This document shows positions 1 through 6,557 of a stretch of DNA of 15,420 nucleotides, piece after piece. Both the position numbers and the translations under genes were made by a program. The DNA is from an uncultured Roseburia sp. (GTDB taxonomy: Bacteria; Bacillota; Clostridia; Lachnospirales; Lachnospiraceae): positions 1 to 15,420 of the forward strand of contig CAMENQ010000014.1 in NCBI GenBank assembly GCA_945928585.1, written 5' to 3'. The notes beneath the pieces were generated by a model. It saw only the letters and a program-made list of their open reading frames with translations, made no database searches and was not told the DNA's origin. Each line of letters opens with the position of its first letter. Position 1 is the stretch's first letter.

Positions 1-1216
1 CGGCTTCTTCATAATCATTCTCATCCATACCTACATAGAAAGTATCCAATCGCCGTACAACATCCGCGGGTCTTTCCGATACTTTCATGACTTCTCTTAG
101 GATAGAATTTGCATCTCTTCCATATGTCTGTGCTGCCGGCATATAGATTTCTCCATTATCCAAAATACGAATCTGTTCCCTTGGAACTGAGTTAATTACT
201 GCTGGTGCATGAGAACTTACAATAAACTGCACATTCGGAAAAATTGCATGGAGATCGCTTAAAATGGTCTGCTGCCACTGTGGATGCAAATGTAAATCTA
301 CTTCATCAATCAACACAACTCCTGGAGTTTCATCTAATACCCGATCGCCTAATGTGGGATTCAAGACCGCCATTCTGTAAGCAATATCTCCTATCATACT
401 CAGCGTATTCTTATAACCATCACTCATTTCATCCATTGCAAATTTTTGTAAACTGCCATCTGCTGCTTCGAATTCCAATACTAATCTATGTGTATCAAGG
501 TCAAAGATAAGGGTAGCATTTTTTGAACCACTAATTCTCTCATAGCTACTGCAAATAGCCTTTTCAACGGTTTTTAAAAGTAATGGTCTCTCTAACACAC
601 CGGTTTTCTGCTGATTTTGAAGACTTTTCAATGTCTGCATTTGGAACCAATTTAGCATCAGCTTCTCATTCGACTCTGCTGCCATACAATCTACATAACC
701 AACTTGTCGCTTGAATTCTGTTAAAGACTTAATATTTCTCTTTTCCTTCTTCTGTGCATACAAACGTCCTGTTCCATAATAGGATATCAGTGGAAGCACC
801 ATTGACTTATCTCCTGTCATAATCCGGTTTTGTACTTTCTTGGCAATATTCGTTAATTCTCCTGCCTCTTTGATGGTAGTCTTACCATTTGCTGAATTTA
901 GTGAGCGAACCCACTTTACATTTTGCTTATCTAAACAATCACCAATACTGTCAATACTTACCGGAAACTGATGCTGTGGATCAATCGTTCCATCCAAATC
1001 ATGGAACTCGTATCTTGCATCGTCCTTTAATATACTTCTGCTTACACCACCATCAATACCTAATAAAAACGTGCTGACAGAAACAGCCACAGCATCCAAT
1101 ACAGCTGTCTTACCGACTCCGTTCTTACCAACAATCAATGTTATATGTTCATCAAAATCAATATCTGCCTTTTTGAAGCATCTATAATTTGTAATCTTGA
1201 TATTTTTTATTTTCAC
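1..1216 (-). CDS. PtuA-like AAA/ABC-type ATPase, partial (C-terminus beyond left edge)
   Basis: About 405 codons are present and the frame is still open at the edge. The start is a GTG at 1216, preceded after 8 bases by a strong GGAGGTG (1225-1231). The protein opens with a typical SMC/OLD-like strand (KIKNIKITNYRCF). It then has Walker A GKNGVGKT (residues 30-37), a signature-like MSDGYKNTLS near 262, Walker B VVLIDEVDLHLHP with D304 and E305, and a switch histidine in SSHAP (H336). The last visible part (TYGRDANSILREV, then ERPADVVRRLDTFY) resembles the C-terminal linker of PtuA-type ATPases that pair with an HNH nuclease in Septu and retron-linked defence. No TOPRIM domain is seen in the visible part. 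ATPase assignment is secure; the PtuA assignment rests on recalled family resemblance. A partner nuclease would lie left of the window and cannot be seen. Confidence 0.85.
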   Translation of the reverse strand, partial: MKIKNIKITNYRCFKKADIDFDEHITLIVGKNGVGKTAVLDAVAVSVSTFLLGIDGGVSRSILKDDARYEFHDLDGTIDPQHQFPVSIDSIGDCLDKQNVKWVRSLNSANGKTTIKEAGELTNIAKKVQNRIMTGDKSMVLPLISYYGTGRLYAQKKEKRNIKSLTEFKRQVGYVDCMAAESNEKLMLNWFQMQTLKSLQNQQKTGVLERPLLLKTVEKAICSSYERISGSKNATLIFDLDTHRLVLEFEAADGSLQKFAMDEMSDGYKNTLSMIGDIAYRMAVLNPTLGDRVLDETPGVVLIDEVDLHLHPQWQQTILSDLHAIFPNVQFIVSSHAPAVINSVPREQIRILDNGEIYMPAAQTYGRDANSILREVMKVSERPADVVRRLDTFYVGMDENDYEEA

Positions 1217-1267
1217 TAGTTTGTCACCTCCATTCATTCCTACTTTATTTTTGCCAAATTATGTGCT

Positions 1268-1296
1268 ATTCTAACATATAAACGTCTGTTTTTCAA
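1268..1296 (-). promoter_or_regulatory. Sigma-A-type promoter for the ATPase gene
   Basis: Read on the minus strand, TTGAAA (1291-1296) and TAGAAT (1268-1273) are separated by exactly 17 bases. Each matches the consensus hexamer at five of six positions. Predicted transcription starts about 45 bases upstream of the GTG start. A small hairpin (CTTCG 1315-1319 / CGAAG 1326-1330) lies just upstream of the -35 element. Confidence 0.6.
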
Positions 1297-1609
1297 TAAT
1301 AATCAAGCAATTTTCTTCGCGTTCTCGAAGTTATATTCTGTTTACGCTATCATTTCACTTCGCTGAACCCACACATTTTGTATAAACCCACCTTTACTTA
1401 TTTTTAAATTCTTAACGTTTTTTACTGACATCATCACCGCACGAATAGCCAAGGTTCCGATTGCCTTAGCCATCAATCTTAAGATTGCCCATATTTATAT
1501 CCGTCAAATTTCCGCTCTTTTTTCCTATATTTTCCATATTAAAATTATAGGAATTATCAGCATTTTCAAGAGGTTTCGCCCCTGTTTTCTGTTGCATTTT
1601 AAAATGTCC

Positions 1610-1641
1610 TATGATAAACTGAAAAATGATAGTTTTTATCA
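1610..1641 (+). promoter_or_regulatory. Candidate -10 element and TGATAA/TTATCA dyad upstream of tauE
   Basis: TATGAT (1610-1615) is a plausible -10 element without a good -35 partner. It overlaps an imperfect inverted repeat: GATAAACT (1613-1620) pairs with AGTTTTTATC (1631-1640) apart from a two-base bulge. The outer hexamers TGATAA (1612-1617) and TTATCA (1636-1641) match the core of the operator array upstream of the sulfhydrylase gene at 5360-5450. These hexamers are common in A+T-rich DNA, so a shared regulator is only a hypothesis. Confidence 0.35.
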
Positions 1642-1665
1642 AAAACATAAAAAACGAGGAATACT

Positions 1666-2460
1666 ATGGGATTATTTTTTGTTTGCTTTCTGACTGCATT
1701 TTTTGCCTGCAGTATTGGCACTATATGCGGTATGGGAGGCGGAATTATCATAAAACCCGTGCTTGATGCAACTGGTGTAATGAACGTCTCTTCCATTACT
1801 TTTATATCCGGCTGTACGGTTATAGCCATGACATGCTGGAGTGTGGGAAAGACCATACTGAAAAAGGAATCCGTCATTGAATTTAAAAGCACTACATATC
1901 TTGCAATAGGGGCTGCACTGGGAGGTCTCTTAGGAAAACAGCTTTACGTTATGGTAGCAGGTCTTTTTGACAATGAAAATACTGCCGGAGGAGTTCAGGC
2001 ATGCTTACTTTTGGCAGCTACACTGGCTACATTTATTTACACACTTAACAAAAATAAAATACAATCGAAAAAGATTACTTCACCTGCCGTGGCTGTTATT
2101 ATCGGTCTGCTGCTTGGTGTGCTTGGCTCTTTTCTAGGTATTGGAGGCGGCCCTTTTAATGTTGCCGTGCTTTATTATTTCTTTTCCATGAATACAAAGA
2201 AAGCGACCCAAAACAGTCTTTATATTGTTTTATTTTCACAGGTTGCCAGCACTTTAAAGACTGTGACATTTGATACCATTCCTTCTTTTAATGCTGTCAT
2301 ACTTATTGGAATGGTTATATTTGGAATAATCGGCAGCGAATTTGGCAGAAAAATAAATAAAAAAATTGACGACAGACAGGCTACTTACCTGTTTGAAGGT
2401 GCCATGATACTTATTATGTGCATCAATATATATAACATTATTAAGTTTTTATTATTATAG
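1666..2460 (+). CDS. TauE/SafE family sulfite/organosulfur membrane carrier
   Basis: A 264-residue integral membrane protein with the internal duplication of the TauE/SafE (DUF81) family. Each half carries the glycine motif: GMGGGIIIKP at residues 22-31 and GIGGGPFNV at 158-166. About eight hydrophobic segments are visible, with a lysine-rich loop at 129-137 between the halves. The length is normal for the family. The ATG is preceded by GAGGA with 6 bases of spacing. Family members move sulfite, sulfoacetate or related anions and some act as importers. The gene lies 93 bases upstream of a sulfite reductase on the same strand, so I infer that it brings sulfite (or thiosulfate-like anions) to that enzyme, or vents an excess. 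Substrate and direction cannot be read from the sequence. Confidence 0.85.
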   Translation: MGLFFVCFLTAFFACSIGTICGMGGGIIIKPVLDATGVMNVSSITFISGCTVIAMTCWSVGKTILKKESVIEFKSTTYLAIGAALGGLLGKQLYVMVAGLFDNENTAGGVQACLLLAATLATFIYTLNKNKIQSKKITSPAVAVIIGLLLGVLGSFLGIGGGPFNVAVLYYFFSMNTKKATQNSLYIVLFSQVASTLKTVTFDTIPSFNAVILIGMVIFGIIGSEFGRKINKKIDDRQATYLFEGAMILIMCINIYNIIKFLLL

Positions 2461-2553
2461 TAACAAATCCTATAATGCTTTAATACAGCTTTATACCGGA
2501 TTTCTTACTGATTCTTTTAACACCAAATTTTATAAACAACACTGGAGGACAAT

Positions 2554-3909
2554 ATGTTAGCAGAAAAAACAAGATATTATTATGGAGAACTTGACAAAAA
2601 CTGTGCAGAAGCACTTTTACTTGCCGCAAATGACGTATATAAATTAGGCATAACAGAAGATGATATAAATCTTTTCTCAGGCTTTGGCGGCGGCATGGGC
2701 TGTGGAAGTACCTGCGGTGCACTTTCAGGTGCAATGGGTATTCTCAGCAAATTATACGGCAATAAACCAAAGGATGAATTCAGACCACTTTGCGGTGAAT
2801 TTGTAGCTAAATTCCAGTCAAGACTTGGCTCTATCGGATGCGATGATTTATCGGCAAAGTACAAGACAGAAGCTGACCGCTGTGTAAAAACAGTAGTTAT
2901 GACAGCCGAAATTCTTGAAGAGTATATAAATAAGCTTGAAGGTAAGACTGCAGCGCCTTCCGGCGAGGGATGTACACTTTCTGCTGATGATATAAAGAGA
3001 GTAAAAGGTCTTGGTTTCCTTCATCATAAAGGTACGAATAAATTTAATGGCCGTATAATTACAAGAAACGGCCGTATAACAGATGCAGAGTGTGCTGTTA
3101 TTGCAGAGGCGGCAAAGCTTTATGGTGATGGACATATGATGTTCACTACCCGTCTTACGGTGGAAGTTTCAGGTATTGACTATGAAAATATAGACGCTTT
3201 CAGAGCTTACCTTGCAAAGGCAGGCCTTGAGACAGGCGGTACAGGAAGCAAGGTTCGTCCTGTTGTTTCATGTAAGGGTACTACATGTCAGTATGGATTA
3301 TACGATACATATGAATTAAGCGAGGAGGTTCATGAAAGATTTTATCATGGCTATAGCAATGTAGCACTTCCTCACAAGTTTAAAATTGCATTTGGCGGCT
3401 GCCCAAATAACTGTGTAAAACCAAACCTTAACGATATCGGCATTATCGGCGCAAGAGTACCTGACTATGACGAAAATAAATGCCGCGGCTGTAAGGTATG
3501 CCAGATAGAAAAATCCTGTCCTATCGGTGCTGCAAAGCTTGTTGACGGAAAGCTTACTATAGATGCATCAAAATGTAACAACTGTGGACGCTGCATCTCA
3601 AAATGTCCTTTCCATTGCGCTGATGACGGTACATACGGCTGGAAAATCTATATCGGCGGACGCTGGGGCAAAAAGGTTGCAGAAGGCCAGATGCTTAGAA
3701 AGGTATTTACTTCTAAGGAAGAAGTTTATGACACTATAGAAAAAGCCATCCTTTTATTCCGTTCAGAGGGACAGTCTGGTGAAAGATTTGCTGACACTAT
3801 AAACCGTATCGGATTTGAGAAGGCCGAAGCAATGCTTCTTAGCGATGAGCTTCTTAAGCGTAAGAGTGAAATACTCGGACTTAACGTAGTTGGCGGGGCT
3901 ACCTGCTAA
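2554..3909 (+). CDS. C_GCAxxG_C_C domain fused to siroheme sulfite reductase with 4Fe-4S ferredoxin clusters
   Basis: A 451-residue fusion. Residues 1-130 resemble the C_GCAxxG_C_C family (C17, then GGGMGCGSTCGALSG at 45-59, and C80, C96, C110). Residues about 145-225 form the ferredoxin-like sulfite/nitrite reductase half-domain (RIITRNGRITDAE). The siroheme/4Fe-4S domain follows, with C240-x4-C245 and C283-x3-C287 (GGCPNNCVKPNLNDIG). Two ferredoxin clusters come next: C310/C313/C316/C322 and C341/C344/C347/C351. The catalytic part matches small anaerobic or AsrC-like sulfite reductases that reduce sulfite to sulfide in the cytoplasm. The N-terminal domain is normally a separate protein of unclear function. 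The ATG has GGAGGA 4 bases upstream. Co-transcription with tauE is likely. Nitrite as a substrate is possible, but the TauE and sulfhydrylase neighbours favour sulfite. Confidence 0.85.
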   Translation: MLAEKTRYYYGELDKNCAEALLLAANDVYKLGITEDDINLFSGFGGGMGCGSTCGALSGAMGILSKLYGNKPKDEFRPLCGEFVAKFQSRLGSIGCDDLSAKYKTEADRCVKTVVMTAEILEEYINKLEGKTAAPSGEGCTLSADDIKRVKGLGFLHHKGTNKFNGRIITRNGRITDAECAVIAEAAKLYGDGHMMFTTRLTVEVSGIDYENIDAFRAYLAKAGLETGGTGSKVRPVVSCKGTTCQYGLYDTYELSEEVHERFYHGYSNVALPHKFKIAFGGCPNNCVKPNLNDIGIIGARVPDYDENKCRGCKVCQIEKSCPIGAAKLVDGKLTIDASKCNNCGRCISKCPFHCADDGTYGWKIYIGGRWGKKVAEGQMLRKVFTSKEEVYDTIEKAILLFRSEGQSGERFADTINRIGFEKAEAMLLSDELLKRKSEILGLNVVGGATC

Positions 3910-3932
3910 AAAAAGTGCCAACAAAAATTCGT

Positions 3933-3964
3933 AAAAAAGCGCCGCAACCCGCGGCGCTTTTTTT
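3933..3964. terminator. Bidirectional rho-independent terminator
   Basis: AAAAAAGCGCCGC (3933-3945) pairs perfectly with GCGGCGCTTTTTT (3951-3963) around a 5-base loop. The A-run and T-run make it a terminator on both strands, between two converging genes. The TAA stop of the minus-strand sulfhydrylase gene (3963-3965) abuts the stem. Confidence 0.92.
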
Positions 3965-5270
3965 ACTGTACTGCCTTAAATGCCTCTTCCAAATCTTCAA
4001 TTATATCATCTATATTTTCCGTACCAATGGAAAGTCTTATTGTATTTGGCTTTATTCCCTGCTCTAAGAGTTCTTCTTCATTTAACTGTGAGTGGGTGGT
4101 AGAGGCAGGATGAATAACAAGTGACTTAACATCAGCTACATTTGCAAGAAGCGAAAACAGCTCAAGATTATCTATAAAGTCCTTTGCCTTCTTAGCATCA
4201 CCTTTTATTTCAAATGTGAAAATAGAACCTCCTCCGTTAGGGAAATACTTTTTGTAAAGTTCCTGCTGCTCTGCATCATCTGACACTGACGGATGATGTA
4301 CCTTCTCTACCTGTGGGTGATTATTCAGGTATTCTACTACCTTAAGTGCATTTTCCACATGTCTCTCTACACGAAGTGAAAGTGTCTCAAGTCCCTGTAG
4401 GAAGAAGAATGCATGGAAAGGTGAAAGTGTAGCACCTGTGTCACGTAAAAGTATGGCTCTTATTTTTGTAACAAATGCTGCCGGCCCTACTGCTTTTGTA
4501 AAGCTTATTCCATGATAGCTTGGATTTGGCTCTGTAAGTGATGGGAATTTTCCGCTTGCTTCCCAGTCAAATTTTCCGCTGTCAATAATAACACCTCCGA
4601 TAGTTGTTCCATGACCGCCTATAAACTTTGTAGCAGAATGTACTACTATATCTGCACCATATTCGATTGGTCTTACCAGATATGGAGTTGCAAAAGTATT
4701 GTCTACTGCCAGTGGAATTTTATGTGCATGTGCTATATTTGCAAGCTTCTCTATATCTACTACGTCTGAATTTGGATTTCCGAGAGTCTCAATAAACAGC
4801 ACCTTTGTATTATCCTTTATGGCATTTTCCACTTCATCATAATTAAACGGGTCGACAAATGTAGTAGTAATTCCATATTCAGGAAGTGTATGTGCAAGAA
4901 GATTATATGTTCCGCCGTATATGTTTTTTGCAGCAACTATATGGTCACCTGCATGTGCAAGATTCTGGAATGTGTAGCTTATGGCTGCTGCTCCTGATGC
5001 TACTGCAAGTGCTGCCACACCTCCCTCAAGGGCTGCTATTCTCTTCTCAAATACATCCTCTGTAGGATTTGTAAGTCTTCCGTATATATTTCCTGCATCA
5101 GATAAACCAAATCTTGCTGCCGCATGTTCACTGTTTCTGAATACATATGAAGATGTCTGATATATAGGTACTGCCCTTGCATCTGTAACCGGATCCGGCT
5201 GCTCCTGCCCTACATGGAGCTGTAATGTTTCAAATTTTAAATTTCTATCTGCGTATGCTTTTTTACTCAT
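3963..5270 (-). CDS. metY: O-acetylhomoserine sulfhydrylase (aminocarboxypropyltransferase), PLP-dependent
   Basis: A full-length 435-residue member of the Cys/Met-metabolism PLP family. Visible motifs are ETLQLHVGQE near the N-terminus, YGRLTNPT (63-70) for phosphate contact, VDNTFATPYL (189-198) with cofactor-binding D190, and SATKFIGGHG (212-221) with Schiff-base lysine K215. The length above 420 and the ETLQLHVGQE opening favour O-acetylhomoserine sulfhydrylase over the shorter cystathionine synthases and lyases. It would combine sulfide with O-acetylhomoserine to give homocysteine for methionine, using sulfide from the converging sulfite reductase. A TGAGG element lies about 9 bases before the ATG. 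No SAM-riboswitch-like structure is evident upstream; the leader instead has a tandem operator array (5360-5450) and a dyad (5314-5328). Exact substrate preference is inferred. Confidence 0.92.
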   Translation of the reverse strand: MSKKAYADRNLKFETLQLHVGQEQPDPVTDARAVPIYQTSSYVFRNSEHAAARFGLSDAGNIYGRLTNPTEDVFEKRIAALEGGVAALAVASGAAAISYTFQNLAHAGDHIVAAKNIYGGTYNLLAHTLPEYGITTTFVDPFNYDEVENAIKDNTKVLFIETLGNPNSDVVDIEKLANIAHAHKIPLAVDNTFATPYLVRPIEYGADIVVHSATKFIGGHGTTIGGVIIDSGKFDWEASGKFPSLTEPNPSYHGISFTKAVGPAAFVTKIRAILLRDTGATLSPFHAFFFLQGLETLSLRVERHVENALKVVEYLNNHPQVEKVHHPSVSDDAEQQELYKKYFPNGGGSIFTFEIKGDAKKAKDFIDNLELFSLLANVADVKSLVIHPASTTHSQLNEEELLEQGIKPNTIRLSIGTENIDDIIEDLEEAFKAVQ

Positions 5271-5313
5271 ATCCTTCTACCTCACTTTTCTTTTTTTATG
5301 TAATGATTTTATA

Positions 5314-5328
5314 TGGAATGTAATTCCA
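5314..5328. promoter_or_regulatory. Perfect dyad TGGAAT-GTA-ATTCCA near the metY promoter
   Basis: A perfect 6-bp inverted repeat with a 3-base centre, adjoining the candidate -10 element TATAAA (minus strand, 5308-5313). Its position suggests an operator, but no binding family can be named from the sequence. Confidence 0.35.
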
Positions 5329-5359
5329 GCTGACTGCATTGCGTTCATTTCATCCCACC

Positions 5360-5450
5360 TGATAATATGTTATCATATCTGATAACACTGTAATCATATC
5401 TGATAACACTGTAATCATATCTGATAACACTGTAATCATATCTGATTACA
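5360..5450. promoter_or_regulatory. Array of four tandem 20-bp palindromic operators upstream of metY
   Basis: Four copies of TGTWATCA-TATC-TGATWACA occupy 5368-5387, 5389-5408, 5410-5429 and 5431-5450, each separated by one C. The period is therefore 21 bp, about two helical turns. Copies 1 and 4 are perfect palindromes (TGTTATCA/TGATAACA and TGTAATCA/TGATTACA); copies 2 and 3 differ from perfection by one base. A further half site TGATAA (5360-5365) precedes copy 1 and forms TGATAA-TATG-TTATCA with it. The array sits about 100-180 bases upstream of the metY start, which would suit an activator or a cooperatively binding repressor. The regulator is unknown. Confidence 0.75.
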
Positions 5451-5601
5451 GGGAAATAATATCATACATAAAATGTATTGTCTAATATTAAGAAACAAGA
5501 GCCGGTTATAGTTTTTGCCTATATCTGCTTCATTGCTTATATTACGATAATACTTTATTTTTCTTTTTAAATAATCCACACTATTAGACGAAAACGTCAA
5601 A

Positions 5602-5658
5602 AAAACAAGTATACTTCGGCTAATTTTTATTATTCATTAATATCAGCCGAAATATACC
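5602..5658 (-). terminator. Probable terminator of the nitroreductase gene
   Basis: Arms GTATACTTCGGCT (5609-5621) and AGCCGAAATATAC (5645-5657) pair with one mismatch around a 23-base A+T-rich loop. On the minus strand the stem is followed by TTGTTTTTTT, 25 bases beyond the nitroreductase stop codon. The other side also has a T-run (5661-5667), so it may work in both directions. The long loop is unusual for an intrinsic terminator. Confidence 0.6.
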
Positions 5659-5682
5659 TGATTTTTTTATTGATCATGCAGA

Positions 5683-6219
5683 CTAAAAATATTTTGCAAT
5701 CTCTGCTGTTTCTTTACGCTTTGGCATATCAGGATTTATATCCCTGTAACCAAGTGATATAACTGCCATTACCTCCTGACTGTCAGGTATATCAAGTTCC
5801 CTTCTCAGAGATTCTCCGTCACGTATTCCCATAATAAGTGTATCAAGTCCAAGCTCCCGTGCCTTAAGTAAAAGAAGCTGATTCTGAAGTCCTAAATCAT
5901 ATGCTCCCCATTCATTTCCCGCTTCGTTTACGGGATTTTTTTCCTTATCAAAGCCTGAATGAGTCTTCTCAAAGGCTGTAACTATAAGCACCGGTGCATC
6001 CTGACAGTTTTTTTGGTTAAATTCCGGAAGGCATCTTTCCTTTACTTGTGCCACCTTTTCTGGTGACATTACAACATAGTATCTTCCTGTCTGTGAATTT
6101 TTCCATGATGGTGCATTCTGTAAAAAGCTTATGATTTCTTCAACCTTTTCCTTTTCTACAGGCTGATTTTTGTAGGCTCTGATACTTCTTCTTGATATTG
6201 CTGCTTCATTTAACTCCAT
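5683..6219 (-). CDS. Nitroreductase family FMN-dependent oxidoreductase
   Basis: I choose the ATG at 6219, giving 178 residues. The frame stays open to 6396, but that extension (59 residues) has no family resemblance and crosses a good -10 element at 6287-6292. From 6219 the protein starts with the family opening MELNEAAISRRSIRAYKNQ, where S9-R10-R11-S12-R14 contact the FMN phosphate. APSWKNSQ (36-43) is the second FMN-binding motif, and MGIRDGE (130-136) plus VMAVISLGY (150-158) end the fold. The length is that of short clostridial nitroreductases. The family reduces nitro, quinone or flavin substrates using NAD(P)H in the cytoplasm; the natural substrate is unknown. It has its own promoter and terminator, so it looks monocistronic. 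Confidence 0.88.
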   Translation of the reverse strand: MELNEAAISRRSIRAYKNQPVEKEKVEEIISFLQNAPSWKNSQTGRYYVVMSPEKVAQVKERCLPEFNQKNCQDAPVLIVTAFEKTHSGFDKEKNPVNEAGNEWGAYDLGLQNQLLLLKARELGLDTLIMGIRDGESLRRELDIPDSQEVMAVISLGYRDINPDMPKRKETAEIAKYF

Positions 6220-6286
6220 TTGTATTTTCCTGCCTTTCTCTAGTATTAACGCTCTATAGTGATTTTTTACTTTCTCTCTAAACACC

Positions 6287-6292
6287 ATTATA
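6287..6292 (-). promoter_or_regulatory. Probable -10 element of the nitroreductase gene
   Basis: A perfect TATAAT on the minus strand, about 70 bases upstream of the chosen ATG. No strong -35 stands at 17 bases; TTGATG lies at a 20-base distance. The element supports the 6219 start over the longer frame. Confidence 0.45.
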
Positions 6293-6440
6293 TTATCACA
6301 CAGTTTAGAAATCATCAATATCCTTGTATTATAATAATTAAGAAGATACTGTCGCATTAGAAAAATTTTTACAGTATTCGGATGCCATATGGACATATTA
6401 CCGTACTAACCCTTGAGGTGCCGTTAATAATTTATAAATT

Positions 6441-6541
6441 TAATATAGCTATGTACTTAGCGTAAGTCAATGCCTGGGGAACAGACTGCTTTTTAGCCTG
6501 TTCCCCAAATTTTGACCGAAGCTTTGTGCATAGCTATATTA
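6441..6541. repeat. 101-bp long-hairpin element with terminal inverted repeats
   Basis: The ends TAATATAGCTATG (6441-6453) and CATAGCTATATTA (6529-6541) are perfect 13-bp inverted repeats. Pairing continues inward to 16 bp with one G-U pair. In the centre, TGGGGAACAG (6475-6484) pairs perfectly with CTGTTCCCCA (6498-6507), and GTCAA/TTGAC arms lie between. The whole folds as one long imperfect hairpin ending 16 bases beyond the hydrolase stop codon. It lacks a T-run on the minus strand, so it is not a standard terminator for that gene; a MITE-like or other dispersed palindromic element is possible. Confidence 0.6.
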
Positions 6542-6557
6542 TCTTCTGCCTTTTATC

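Larger units (their letters stand above)
1217..1665. other. Divergent intergenic region between the ATPase and TauE genes
   Basis: This stretch separates two divergent genes. It carries the ATPase promoter at its left end and the TauE promoter and dyad at its right end. The middle (about 1330-1590) has short open frames on the minus strand. One, starting near 1473, would encode 43 residues. None has a convincing ribosome binding site or a recognisable product, so I call no gene there. Confidence 0.5.
5271..5682. other. Regulatory region between metY and the nitroreductase gene
   Basis: Both flanking genes read leftwards, so this stretch holds the metY control region and the end of the nitroreductase unit. 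A weak -10 candidate for metY is TATAAA on the minus strand (5308-5313), without a good -35. Reading rightwards come a perfect dyad (5314-5328), the operator array (5360-5450), a featureless A+T-rich stretch, a small GACG-AAAA-CGTC dyad (5587-5598), and the nitroreductase terminator (5602-5658). No small gene was found. Confidence 0.6.
6220..6557. other. Intergenic region between nitroreductase and GH127-family genes
   Basis: The left part is the nitroreductase leader and promoter. The right part (6441-6541) is a long inverted-repeat element described separately. Between them, 6300-6440 shows nothing I can name. Confidence 0.5.

Noticed and set aside
1344..1648. Short minus-strand ORFs between the ATPase and tauE genes
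   Set aside because: No ribosome binding site of quality and no recognisable product. One lies over the tauE promoter region, and the length is what chance gives in A+T-rich DNA.
5360..5450. CRISPR array
   Set aside because: The repeats are contiguous with a single base between them and have no spacers; the symmetry fits operator sites.
5271..5460. SAM riboswitch upstream of metY
   Set aside because: None of the S-box conserved elements nor a terminator/antiterminator pair is visible; the region is occupied by short palindromic DNA repeats instead.
6220..6396. 59-residue N-terminal extension of the nitroreductase
   Set aside because: The frame is open, but the extension has no family resemblance and spans a perfect TATAAT at 6287-6292; the ATG at 6219 begins exactly at the family's normal N-terminus.
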